A stretch of DNA of 64,000 nt, taken from contig CM026567.1 in NCBI GenBank assembly GCA_015143295.1, positions 12,790,416-12,854,415 of the forward strand, read 5' to 3'. Source of the DNA: Tetracentron sinense (lineage: Eukaryota > Streptophyta > Magnoliopsida > Trochodendrales > Trochodendraceae). A program made the translations under genes and the position numbers. Each line of letters begins with the position of its first letter. Positions within the stretch are counted from its first letter, which is position 1. The notes under the pieces are model-generated. The model was not told where the DNA came from. It did no database searches and saw only the letters and a program-made list of their open reading frames with translations. Of this stretch, positions 45,060-55,939 are shown piece after piece.

Positions 45060-45730
45060 GGGGTTACGATCGATCATAGCACACCGACGAACGATCGTAA
45101 AATCACAGTAATGAGGCAAACTCTCTGTTCCGTTTACGATCGATCGTAGAATATCTACGAACGATCGTAGAATCACAGTAAAGAGGCAAACTTTCTGTTT
45201 ATATTACGATCGATCGTATAACACCTACGAACGATCATTAAACACATATGAACGATCGTAGAATAACTACGAACGATTGGGGAGTCGCTTTCAATTTGGC
45301 CAAATACATGGTTCCATTTACGATCGATCGTACAGTATTGTACGATCGAGCGTAAAAGTCTGGTCGATTTTTTGGGTGGGTTCCAAGTATCCCACCCTCC
45401 AATTTTCATATTCAAAAAATAAATAATAATCGGGGTTACGATCGATCGTAACACACCTACGAACGATCGTAAAATCCCAGAAAAGAGGTAAACTCTCTGT
45501 TCCATTTACGATCGATCGTAGAATATCTACGAACGATCGTAGAATCACAGTAAAGAGGCAAACTTTCTGTTTATATTACGATCGATCGTATAACACCTAC
45601 GAACAATCGTAGAACACCTACGAACGATCGTAGAATAAATACGAACGATCGTAGAGTCCCTTTCATTTGGCCAAATACATGGTTCCATTTACGATCATTC
45701 GTATGGTAATCTACGATCGGTCATAGACTC
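45060..45730. repeat. Ordered array of TACGATCGATCGTA palindromes, duplicated with 371-bp period
   Basis: The 14-base palindrome TACGATCGATCGTA or a near copy occurs at about 45066, 45135, 45203, 45318, 45437, 45507, 45576 and 45688. Each is followed by one or more half-related GAACGATCGTA sites about 20 bp on. The first four have the same spacing as the last four (shift 370-372 bp), so a four-site block was duplicated in tandem. The spacers repeat as well (AGAGGCAAACTCTCTGTTCC, TTTGGCCAAATACATGGTTC). The array ends about 400 bp upstream of the transposon-protein gene at 46110. Confidence 0.92.
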
Positions 45731-46109
45731 GCGATTCTGATTCTTTTACAGTTCGGATTTCCCCCATGGGGTCATCCTCTACCTCTCCATTGTCCACTCT
45801 TCACCTGCCTTCTCCTCTTCTCTTCTCTCCCTCCAATATCTATCGGAGGCCGTGTTCCCCCTTGGATCATCCGTTGCAACCCCCCATCGTCCTTGTAAGT
45901 TTCCTCTCTTTCTTGTTTACGGTTCTCGGCTGATCTCCCGACCCCCTCGCACCATTTTTTCTTCTTGGATTTGGGTGGAGTTGTCCCCCTTTATCAGTGT
46001 AGATTCTCACCTGCCCTCCACGTTGGACGATTTATTTGCGCCACTTTTGCGTGATCGTGCACACACCCTGTTTGTTTGCTGTTTTACCTCCCCCACTTTT
46101 TGTTTACAA

Positions 46110-47279
46110 ATGGGTCCCAAACGTGCACGTCGAGCCCGAATCATGCCTCCAGCCTCCCCACCATCTCCTCAATCTTCCTCCCAACCCCCATCACCGCAGG
46201 CCCCACCGCCTAAATCTCCAGTCTGGCATGCCATCCCAGAGCCCTACCTCTTCGATTATCAAGTTGGGCGGATGGCTGTGTTTGATCTCCAGTTTTTCCA
46301 AGAGGTTCCGGAGGCCTCCTTTGGCCTAACTGAACTCGCTTCTAGGGGCCTTCAGTTCTTCATCACCCCCACTGGGTCCACTTACCCTAGGCTCGTCCGC
46401 CTTTTTTATCAGAACATGTCCGTTAAGGATGGTGATCCTCCCACCCTCGAGTCCACTATTGATGGGCATCCCATTTCTGTCACTCATGCATCCATTGGTC
46501 ATGCTCTTGATTATCCAGCCGCCCATCCCTCCAGCGCCTGACACATGGACCCCAACATCACCCTCGAGTTGATGGTGAACGACATGTGTGGAGGCAGGTT
46601 TCATAACTCCACATGTACTAGGCGCTCCTACCTTCCGGCTAAATGTTGGTTTTTGGATACAGTTTTTGCCCGTAACTTGTATCCCATCAACCATAAGACC
46701 GAGCGCCAAGGTCCCCTTTTGGAGGCGGTTTATCATGTTTACAAGGGCGCTTGGCTTGATGTGGTTGAGCCGATCTTCGACACCATTCGGCGTGTCTATG
46801 TAGAGCAGATCCAGTTCAAGAATAAGAAGGCCGAGAAACGAGAACTCCATTTTGGTAATTTGATTACCAAACTTATTCTTCAGTGTGGTTTTGAGATTTC
46901 GGAGGACGAAGAGGAATGGAATGAGCTTCCCAAATACCATAACCGAGATTGGACCCGGAGTATGACAGCTCTAACCAAGGCCCCCGGCTCCTCCTCTTCT
47001 TCTCCACCGACTCGGCAGGCCCCTTCGGCACCACGTACGGTTGGTGCTGCCTCCTCTGCTTCGGCCCCTGCTGATGCACTCTCTGTTGACCGTCGGCTTG
47101 CCGATCTTTGCGATCGATTTCAGGCCACCTACACAGCCGATAGCCGCCGGTTGACTGCGTTCCTCGATGCTTATGGGGCGGATGAAGAAGCTCGATTGGA
47201 GGATCGCCATCTACTTCGCACTATGGTGGAAGCTTATTTTGAGCCGGAGCCGGACTCGCCACCTTTGCCCCCCACCTAG
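46110..47279 (+). CDS. Putative plant transposon protein (Transposase_32-like), one in-frame TGA
   Basis: From MGPKRARRARIMPPASPPSP the frame has a proline/serine-rich leader (to about residue 45). The body follows: YQVGRMAVFDLQFFQEVPEA, GLQFFITPTGSTYPRLVRLF, SFYQNM-like and ISVTHASIGHALDYPA; then TGA (46539-46541), MVNDMCGGRFHNSTC, RSYLPAKCWFLDTVFARNLY, GPLLEAVYHVYKGAWLDVVE and LHFGNLITKLILQCGF. A Ser/Pro tail and an acidic C-terminus complete it. The order of a gag-like anchor with PxxxWL-type and LLYxxxxG-type blocks resembles the putative plant transposon protein family found near retroelement and Mutator genes. Both sides of the TGA are in the same frame. The frame is also open upstream to 45852 (GTG), but 46110 is the first ATG followed by family-like sequence. 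Function unknown. Confidence 0.6.
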
Positions 47280-48390
47280 GCCTTCCCATTTTAGTCATTG
47301 CCTTGTTTTTTGTTTTTTAATTTCTGGGTTATGGATTTTGTGGGAAATGTAGACTATGTGGACTCGGTGTACTTTTTTTTTGTATGGGGAGTGGACCCCT
47401 AGTTTGGTTGTCTTTATGCTACTGTTGCCTATGTATGCCTTGATGTTTGCTTGTATATCACTGGCCGTGATATTACTTTTATTTTCTTGGCCCATGTTAT
47501 TCACTGTTGCCCCTTCTCTTGCGAGTCGACTGGACGCGCTTTGCGCTCGCTTTGATAGTTTTCAGGGACCATGCCACAGGTGTTTTGATTGGCTTTGGTA
47601 GCCTTATGCTACGCCTTAGCGAGACATGTCCCCTTAGTGAGACATGTCCCTGTTTAAAATGATGAATGAATGCCAATTATTTCCTAAATTCGTTGAGTCT
47701 TTTAATTTCTTTAAGGAGCAAAGGTTCAAATATACTTATTATTATTATTTTTATATGTTTTAACTACATTCAGCGAGAATGTTCTAGCCAAAATAGCCTG
47801 AAATTGAAACCGAATGTCAATGGTGACTGTATTTGCATTCCCTGATGGCCTACTGCGTTCCTGGAATTTTTTCAATTGCCCGATGAAGTTTGGGGTTGAG
47901 CAGTTGGCAATTGAGGACTGTTAACCCATTTTAAGCATGTAACAATATCCACAGGTATAAAGCTGTGAAACCATCCTCAATAAAAGCGTTATGTTATTTA
48001 TCCAAAAACTATATATAAAGCTCTCAAATGAAGGAACAGAGGAAAATTACACCGGTTGAAGACTGTTGGGGTGAGGATGAAGGCTTGAGATAGATATTAG
48101 TCGGCGTAGCATGGGAACACTAATTGATGGCTGACTTACAACGTCGCGCGAGCTAGTAAACACACCGGCTGAGTAAACATTGCGACCTTCCATTCCCACT
48201 TCTTAAAAACTAATCATTTATTTTTTGAGCACAAGTTTTTAACCGAGATGACCCTAGTGTGAAACTGCAACTAGCCATGGAGCCCCAAAAACAAGGGGTT
48301 TTATCAAATTCTTCTATAAATCTCATGCGGGTATGGACATCGCCTGAGTAAACACACCGGCAATAACAGCGTTCTACAAGATAACAAAAT
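47280..48390. other. No gene seen
   Basis: A hydrophobic open frame at 47356-47601 follows the transposon-protein gene but has no recognised domain. CTTAGCGAGACATGTCCC is duplicated near 47617 and 47637. AAGCATGTAACAATATCCACA at 47934 recurs at 51172 on the far side of the Mutator-type gene. Confidence 0.5.
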
Positions 48391-48394
48391 AACG

Positions 48395-48675
48395 AACCGT
48401 TCTTCGATTATCATATGTTCATAATAACATGAAAATGTTCGCCAAAATTAGAATGTGTACTTTGATTGTCATATGTTAATCAATTGCAACACAATGATCT
48501 TCTCCAAAATTACAAAGAGTTTTTTCATTGTCATATGTTCAAAAAAATCTTCACAGACATTACAAGGTGTTCTTTGATTGACATATGTTCAAAATATAAA
48601 CAAAATGTTCTTCACAGACATTACAAGGTGTCCTTCGATTGTCATATGTTCAAAAAAACAACAAAATGTTCGCCA
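48395..48675. repeat. Short ~60-70 bp tandem repeats
   Basis: About five units share TTGATTGTCATATGTTCA followed by AAATGTTC and a CACAGACATTACAAGGTGT block. They lie just past the 3' end of the minus-strand transposase pseudogene and may form its 3' untranslated region. Confidence 0.8.
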
Positions 48676-48682
48676 TCATTGC

Positions 48683-51087
48683 TTATAGAGGCTGAGTCCA
48701 GTATGTTGGGTACATGTAATGGGGAATTGCGCCTGACGATGGAAATGGTGGTGGAACTTGCTGCGTACCATGTGGGTACATGTAAGGGTGATATGGTCCA
48801 TATTGTGGTGGAATAGGCGGCATGCAATATGTGCGAGGCGGTGGTGGAACTTGGCGACCACCGGGCACTTGAGTGGGCTCCAGAATAGGCTCAAGGGTAG
48901 TTGGCTCTTCTTGGAAAGCATTGTCTTCGATATCATCACCTTTGTTAGGACACTTTGGTCGAGTGTGGCCTTCTTTTCGGCATAGGTTGCACCTCCTTTT
49001 TTTCTTCTCCAAATGGGACTTCAATCTCTTACAGGGTTGTCCCTTAGTTCGCACCCTTACAGGATCCCTGATAGCATCAACATTCTTATCAATGGGAGAT
49101 TCACGATTTTCTTCTTGTTCGCTTACATCTTCATTCATACACACTCTCTTCATTTGTTGACTTATGATGCACATCGTGTCATCGTATGATTCCTCACTTT
49201 CTGCAGCAACAAGAGAGAGACGGTTGCAAGCGTTTAATAAGTTTCGATGGCAAATTGTCTTCGGGGAATCTGGTGCTCTATACATATCATCGCCGCCAGA
49301 TGGGGTGCCCCCTTTTGCCATTTTTGTCCAACGTGTCATGATAATGGAGTTAGGTAACTTTGTCAACTGCTCAACCTTCATAATTGTCGTAATGTGGCTG
49401 CAAGGAATCCCCACCGTCTCAAACAACGAGCATGTGCACTTGAAGTTTTGATATGTTGTATTACAGTCAACAAGATATCTCAGCTGGGGATTGTCATATA
49501 CTGATACAATGTACCTAGGACTACCCTCAAATTCCTCAACTGCCACAATCACATTCTTTCCCTCATTTAGGAACTCCTGTTGCACAACCTTGAACATGTT
49601 CGCCGTGTAAATCTGCGATGCGTGGCACTCTAAGGATGCCATGTTGCTAAGGAGCACCGGTGCGGTTTGATTTGTAATGCAATCCTCGCATGCTTCTGCC
49701 TCTCGCATTCGTCCAATTGCTTTATCGAACAACTCAATAAATTTGAACAACGGTGTGTGACGATCAAAAACCTTTCGAAATACCGCATTCATGCTTTCTG
49801 AGCGTTGTGTAGATCGCATCCCAGCAAAGTAGTGGCCTTGAAGGTAAGGGTCCGCCATAACTCTTTTGTTTTGTACAATTTCTTTGCCCATGTGTTGTTT
49901 TCTAGACTGTGGCTTTGAAGGAGGGCAGCCCATGATTCCTCCCACTCTTGAGGTGTCTCCCCAGATTTCATGCACTCCTCAAAATCCTTCAAGAACCCTA
50001 TTTTGTGGATGTTGGATAACACATTCCTCTTTAAATGCCACTGACACAATCGATGGCGTGTTCGAGGAAAAACATATTGAATGGCATTGCGCATCGCGTG
50101 GTCTCCATCCGTGATAATGGCTTTGGGCTCTTTACCGTTCATTGCTGTGAGGAAGGAGTTGAATACCCAACAAAATGAATCAGTTGTCTCATTGGACAAT
50201 AAGGCGCATCCAAACAAACAACTATTGCGATGACGGTTCACCCCGACGAAAGCAACAAAAGGCATGTCGTACCGATTTGTCCGGTACATTGAGTCAAAGG
50301 TCACAACATCGCCAAAAGCCTCATAGTCCATTTGGCATTGACTATCTGCCCAAAATATGTGAAACAGTCGACCCTCTTCATCAATTAGGTGCTTGCAAAT
50401 AAACTTTGGATCAATAATTTCCTTATTTTTCATGTATTCCATCACTAACTACACGTCACCATCTTCAAGTTTTTCCTGCTGCTGCCGATTCACTTGATTA
50501 TACATGTCCATTTGGGTAAAACCCAAATTCTTGTAACCCCCAACATTTTTTAACATTAAGTCCATTACTTGTCTAGTCCTTATGCCAGAACCTACTAGTG
50601 CCTCTATCTCTGCTTTCTGAACCTCATCCATTCTTCTATGTAACCTTAAGTGATTGACTTCTGCAGGATGTGCAAACTAATGATTGTGCTCGGGTTTAAA
50701 CTCCTTCACGTTCCATCGTCCTGTGATTTTGTCCAAATTTATGACCAATGATTCATTACAACCACATCTAGACAGGGGTCTCGGCTTACGCATTCTACCA
50801 TCTAGTTCCATGTATTTCTTTAATCTGTGCTCTCTTCTTGAACAAACAAACCGCCGTGAGGTAATAACATGACCTCTAAAGCGTACAACATTGTCCTTTC
50901 GCGTGCTAAACCCCATGCTCCTAGCATATGAGTTGTAGAATTCATAACCTTCAGCTTCTGATACGAACTTAAGTTCCATAACATCTTCATACTTAATACC
51001 ATTGACAAAATGACCGAGAGATGGCTCATCATAGAGATCAACAACATCATCGTCATCAATGTCATAGTGAGTAGACGACCCTGCCAT
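48683..51087 (-). pseudogene. Mutator/FAR1-type transposase pseudogene
   Basis: The minus-strand gene starts MAGSSTHYDIDDDDVVDLYD. Domains in order: FAR1-type DNA-binding domain (EAEGYEFYNSYARSMGFSTR, through CGCNESLVI and FKPEHNH); a linker (GSGIRTRQVMDLM); the MULE DDE domain (FGDVVTFDSMYRTNRYDMPF, AIITDGDHAMRNAI, RHRLCQWHLKRNVL); the SWIM finger (FKCTCSLFETVGIPCSHI); a CCHC knuckle (CNLCRKEGHTRPKC); and a proline/tyrosine-rich tail. TAG at 50677-50679 and TAG at 50449-50451 are in frame, and one base is missing near 49858 (after YKTKELW), so the gene is dead unless repaired elsewhere. It could be a FAR1-related host gene copy, but the repeat setting favours a Mutator-like transposon. Confidence 0.9.
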
Positions 51088-51171
51088 GTTTCACAACTTT
51101 TACAACTGGCATCTGCAAAAACACAAAGAAAATGTAAAACACATCACTAAGTCATCAACACCTCATCAAGC

Positions 51172-51329
51172 ATGTAACAATATCCACAGATACAACAAAG
51201 TAACTTATCATTGCAAAATGTTATTTATCAGATGAAGTAGAGGTACTAAATAAAACTTATTGAGAGTGCAATGTGTGTCTAATTTGATGCATTTGCTATT
51301 GGAATGGCTCTAATTCAAGAATTTTGCAG
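51172..51329. other. 5' flank of the transposase pseudogene
   Basis: It contains the second copy of AAGCATGTAACAATATCCACA (first copy at 47934), in the same orientation and 3.24 kb apart. Nothing else is recognised. Confidence 0.5.
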
Positions 51330-51440
51330 GTCGGGTTGGCTAACATTCTAGATATGTTCTATGAAGATCCACATACTCTCCCAGATAAACAACTGTCATG
51401 TGGGGTGGTTGTAGATTTCACCAACTTATCAAAGGATAAG
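51330..51440 (+). pseudogene. Orphan exon of an unrecognised gene
   Basis: Exactly 111 bp between an acceptor (AATTTTGCAG-like, ATTTTGCAG) and a donor (AAGGATAAG, then GTACAC), open in one frame for 37 codons: VGLANILDMFYEDPHTLPDK and QLSCGVVVDFTNLSKDK. The composition and clean borders look like a real coding exon. I do not recognise the protein, and no partner exon was identified. It lies between the transposase pseudogene and the 172-bp array, as a captured gene fragment would. Confidence 0.5.
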
Positions 51441-51739
51441 GTACACAACTGCACCTTGTATATCTTTTCGCATTGTACCACTATGTAGTTGGAAATTTTA
51501 ATTTGTATGGTTCAAAAGCCTGATAAACATATGAGAATAGGAAGGTAGTCTTGAAACTATATTAAATGCTAAAGGTTCACGATAACATTGTCTTATTTTG
51601 TTTCTTAATATTACATGCATGAAGCTTAGCATGTTCGTATTATCCTATTGGAAAAAATCATTGTTATTCAATAGCATTCTCACTTATTGTTCCCAAGGAG
51701 TTGCAGAGAAGCACTTCTATGTGGAAAGTGCTATCTATC

Positions 51740-54700
51740 ACCCTTCCCAAGGAGTTAAAGATGACCCTATTTTTTTTGGATGAAAGTGTTAAATGTGTCA
51801 TAATGAGTGAAAAACACCTTGGGTGCAACTCTATTGAGGAGGGTGCAACTGAGGTGCAACTCGCACTAGCTCCATGGCCTCATAAACACACCGAAGTTGA
51901 CATTAAGGGTCCAACTTCGGATTTTCCTTAAAGATGACCCTATGTTTTTTGATGAAAGGATTAAATGTTTACCAAGGAGTGAAAAAAACATTGGGTGCAA
52001 CTCTATTGAGGAGGGTGCAACTGAGGTGCAACTCGAAGTAGCCCTAAGGCCTCGTAAACATACCGAAGTTGACATTAAGTATATAAATTCGGTTTTTCCT
52101 TAAATATGACTTCATTTTATTCGATGAAAGGCTTCAATATATCCTAAGGAGTGAAAAAACTTTTGGGTATAACTCTATTGAGGAGGGTGCAACGGAGGTG
52201 TAACGCCAAGTTGCACTAAGGCATCGTAAACACTCCAAATATGTTATTAAGAGTCCAAATTCGTTTTTTCTTAAAGATGACCCCATTCTCTTCGATGATA
52301 GGCTTCAATATATCTCATGAAGTGAAAAAACTATTGGGTGCAACTCTATTGAGGAGGGTGCAACTAAGGTGCAACTCGAACTACCCCTAATGCCTTGTAA
52401 ACACACCGAATATGTTATTAAGAGTCAAATTCGGTTTTTTCTTAAAGATGACCCCATTCTCTTCGATGATAGGCTTCAATATATCCCATGGAGTGAAAAA
52501 CCCCTTGGGTGCAACTATATTGAGGATGGTGCAACTTAGGTGCAACTGAGGTACAACTCGAACTAGCCCTAAGGCCTTGTAAATACACCGAATATGTTAT
52601 TAAGAGTCCAAATTCAATTTTTCCTTAAATATATCCCATGAAGTATCCCATGAAGTAAGAAAATCCTTTGGTGCTACACTATTAAGGAGGGTGCAATTGA
52701 GGTGCAACTCGAACTAGCCATAAGGCCTTGTAAACATAACGAAGTTGACATTAAGAGTCAAAATTTGATTTTTCTTTAAAGATGACCCTATGTTCTTTGA
52801 TGAAAGACTTTAATATATCGTAAATAGTGAAAAAAACCTTGGGTGCAACTCTATTGAGGAGGGTGCAACTCAAAGTAGCCCTAAGGCCTCGTAAACATAC
52901 CGAAGTTGACATTGAGAGTCCAAATTCGGTTTTTCCTTAAAGTTGACCCAATTTTCTTCGATGAAAGGCTTCAATATATCCCAAGAAGTGAAAAAATATT
53001 TGGGTACAACTCTATTGAGGAGGGTGCAACCGAGGTGCAACGCCAAGTCGCCCTAAGGCATCATTAACACACCAAATATATTATTAAGAGTCCAAATTCG
53101 GTTTTTCCTTAAAGTTGACACCATTATCTTTGATGATAGGCTTCAATATATCCCATGGGGTAAAAATATCATTGGGTGAAACTCTATTGAGGAGGGTGCA
53201 ACTCGAATTAGCCCTAAGGCCTCGTAAACACACCAAATATGTTATTAATAGTCCAAATTCGATTTTTTATTGAAGATGACCCCATTTTATTCGATGATAG
53301 GCTTCAATATATCCCATAGAGTGAGAAAACTCTTGGATGCAACTCTATTGAAGAAGGCGTAATTGAGGTGCAACTCGAGCTGGCCCTAAGGCCTTGTAAA
53401 CACACCGAATATGTTATTAAGAGTCCAAATTCGATTTTTCCTTAAAGATAATCAAATTTTCTTCGATGATAGGCTTTAATATATTCCATAGAGTGAAAAA
53501 ACCATTTGGTGCAATTCTATTGAGGAGGGTACAACTGAGGTGCAACTCGAACTGGTCCTAAGGCCTTGTAAACATACCGAAGTTGACATTAAGAGTCCAA
53601 ATTCCGTTTTTCCTTAAAGATGACCCCATGTTCTTTTATGAAAGGTTTTAATATATCGCAAGGAATGAAAGAAACCTTGAGTGCAACTCTATTGAGGAGG
53701 GTGCAACTGAGGTGCAACTCAAAGTAGCCCTAAGGCCTCGTAAACATACCGAAGTTGACATTAAGGATCCAAATTCGGTTTTTCCTTAAAGATGACTCCA
53801 TTTTCTTCGATGAAAGGCTTTAATATATCCTAAGGAGTGAAAAAACTTTTGAATGCAACTCTATTGAGGAGAGTGCAACCGAGGTGCAATGCCAAGTCGC
53901 CTTAAGGCATCGTAAACACCGAATATGTTATTAAGAGTCTAAATTCGGTTTTTCCTTGAAGATGACACCATTCTTTTCGATGATAGGCTTTAATATATTC
54001 CATGGAGTGAAAAAACCCTTGGGTGCAATTCTATTGAGGAGGGTGCAACTAAGGTGCAACTCGAACTAGCCCTAAGGCCTCGTAAACACACTGAATATGT
54101 TATTAAGAGTCAAAATTCAGTTTTTCATTAAAGATGACCCCATTTTCTTCGATGATAAGCTTCAATATATCTGATGGAGTGAAAAAACCCTTGGGTGCAA
54201 CTCTATTAAGGAGGGTGCAACTGAGGTGCAACTCGAACTAGCCCTAAGGCCTCGTAAACACACCGAAGTTGACATTAAGAGTCAAAATTATGATTTTTCT
54301 TAAAAATGACCCCATGTTCTTTGATGAAAGGCTTTAATATATCGCAAGGAGTGAAAAAAATCTTGGGTACAACTCTATTGAGGAGGGTGCAACTGAGGTG
54401 TAACTTGAAGTAGCCATAAGGCCTCGTAAACATACCGAAGTTGACATTAAGAGTCCAAATTCTGATTTTCTTTAAAGATAATCCCATGTTCTTCGATGAA
54501 AGGCTTCAATATATCCAAATGAGTTAAAAAACCTTTGGGTGCAACTCTGTTGAGGAAGGTGCAACCGAGGTGCAACGCCAAGTAGCCCTACGGCATTGTA
54601 AACACATCAAATATGTTATTAAGAGTCCAAATTCGGTTTTTCCTTCAAGATGACCCATTTTCTTTGATGAAAAGTTTCAATATATCACAAAAAGTTGAAA

Positions 54701-54950
54701 AAGACTTGAGTGCAACTCTATTGAGGAGGGTGCAACTAAGGTGCAACTCGAAATAGTCCTAAGGCCTCGTAAACACATCGAATATGTTATTAAGAGTCCA
54801 AATTCGGTTTTTCCTTAAAGATGACCCCATTTTCTTTGATGAAAGACTTTAATATATCGCAAGGAGTGAAAAAAAACCTTGTGTGCAACTCTATTGATGT
54901 GGGTGCAACTCTATTGAGGTGTAATTCCAAGTAGCCCAAATTCAGTTTTT
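51740..54950 (+). repeat. 172-bp tandem repeat array, about 19 copies
   Basis: The mark GGGTGCAACTCTATTGAGG or a variant recurs near 51821, 51993, 52164, 52336, 52507, 52669, 52840, 53003, 53173, 53334, 53505, 53672, 53847, 54019, 54191, 54363, 54536, 54707 and 54878, with steps mostly of 170-173 bp. Each unit has GAGGTGCAACTCGAACTAG, CTAAGGCCTCGTAAACACAC, GTCCAAATTCGGTTTTTCC and AAGATGACCCC. Units are diverged by substitutions, and a few have shorter steps of 161-167 bp. Open frames on either strand in this array are by-products of the repeat. Confidence 0.95.
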
Positions 54951-55390
54951 TCATTAAGATAAGTCTTTTAGCCCAATTGCAATAATTTCAAGAATGGGTG
55001 CAACACGTGGAGATTTTGATTTTTTAACATAATTAACAACCACCTTGCATATATGGAACATTGAGACTTAAATGTAGCATTTCTATTTCATTAATCTCAA
55101 ACCACGTATTGATTAATGTTCGTACAACTATGTCCATAACAATGGAAAACAACTTATCATTATTAACACCTAATTTTCCATAAAAATTCAAGTATGTCTC
55201 CTGTAAATGAGTTTGTAATTAGACTAAGGAGTAAAAATAAATGTTTATATTCTGAATACAAATAACAAGTTAAGTGCTCACACCTAATTTCTCCTCAAAA
55301 AACAAGTTTGACCTTCTAAAGGAGTAAGAATAGGAAGAAGAATAAGGAGGTTTAGTGCTCACCATCATCTACATTGTCCCACCACCTTGG
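54951..55390. other. No gene seen
   Basis: AT-rich right edge of the 172-bp array. A last partial match to the repeat (GGGTGCAACAC) occurs near 54994. Confidence 0.6.
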
Positions 55391-55620
55391 ATAACAAATG
55401 AGGTTGAGAGAGAGAAATGTTATTGTAACAAGAGAGAGAGAGCAAAGACAGAGATAGCTCTGTAAAAAGAAACTTTCTCCTCTCCACCTTCAATACCAAA
55501 TGGACTTGTGAGAGAGAGCAAAGAGAGAGAGAGTGCTATGTGACAAGAAACCAAATGGAGTTCAGAAAGAGAGAGAGAGCAAACATGCAAAAACCGAGCT
55601 CTCTCTGGTTTCCTCTTTCA
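55391..55620. repeat. GA-rich microsatellite cluster
   Basis: Several GAGAGA runs are separated by ACCAAATGGA-type blocks that recur (near 55496 and 55551), suggesting a small duplication. Confidence 0.8.
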
Positions 55621-55939
55621 TGTTCACCGGTTACCTATTATGCAACCTGTTTGCATAAAAAAACATGCAAAAACACTAACTCAGTAACTAACTTGTAAAC
55701 AAATCCCAACCGTCCATCTTTTGATTGGATGGTTGGGATATATGGGTATTGTATGTTTTAATACCCCAAGTGTATTGAAAAACAATCCCTTCTTTCTTAC
55801 TCTAAATCAGCTCTTCCACATCTGTTTTGACAACAGTATAGATGCTGGTTTTTTTATGAGTTTCTTAACGATTTTTTGTATTCTAGTTAGGTTAGGCTTA
55901 AGGGTTAGTGTGAAACATGCAGTAAAGTAGTGTTGGTTG

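Noticed and set aside
45060..45730. Possible CRISPR-like array
   Set aside because: Repeats are palindromes with repeated, not unique, spacers, and the DNA is plant nuclear; it is a duplicated block.
47356..47601. Hydrophobic frame after the transposon-protein gene
   Set aside because: Membrane-like composition alone in T-rich DNA is weak evidence; no family resemblance.
51740..54950. Several 60-70 codon frames on both strands
   Set aside because: All lie within the 172-bp repeat and recur with it; they reflect the repeat, not genes.
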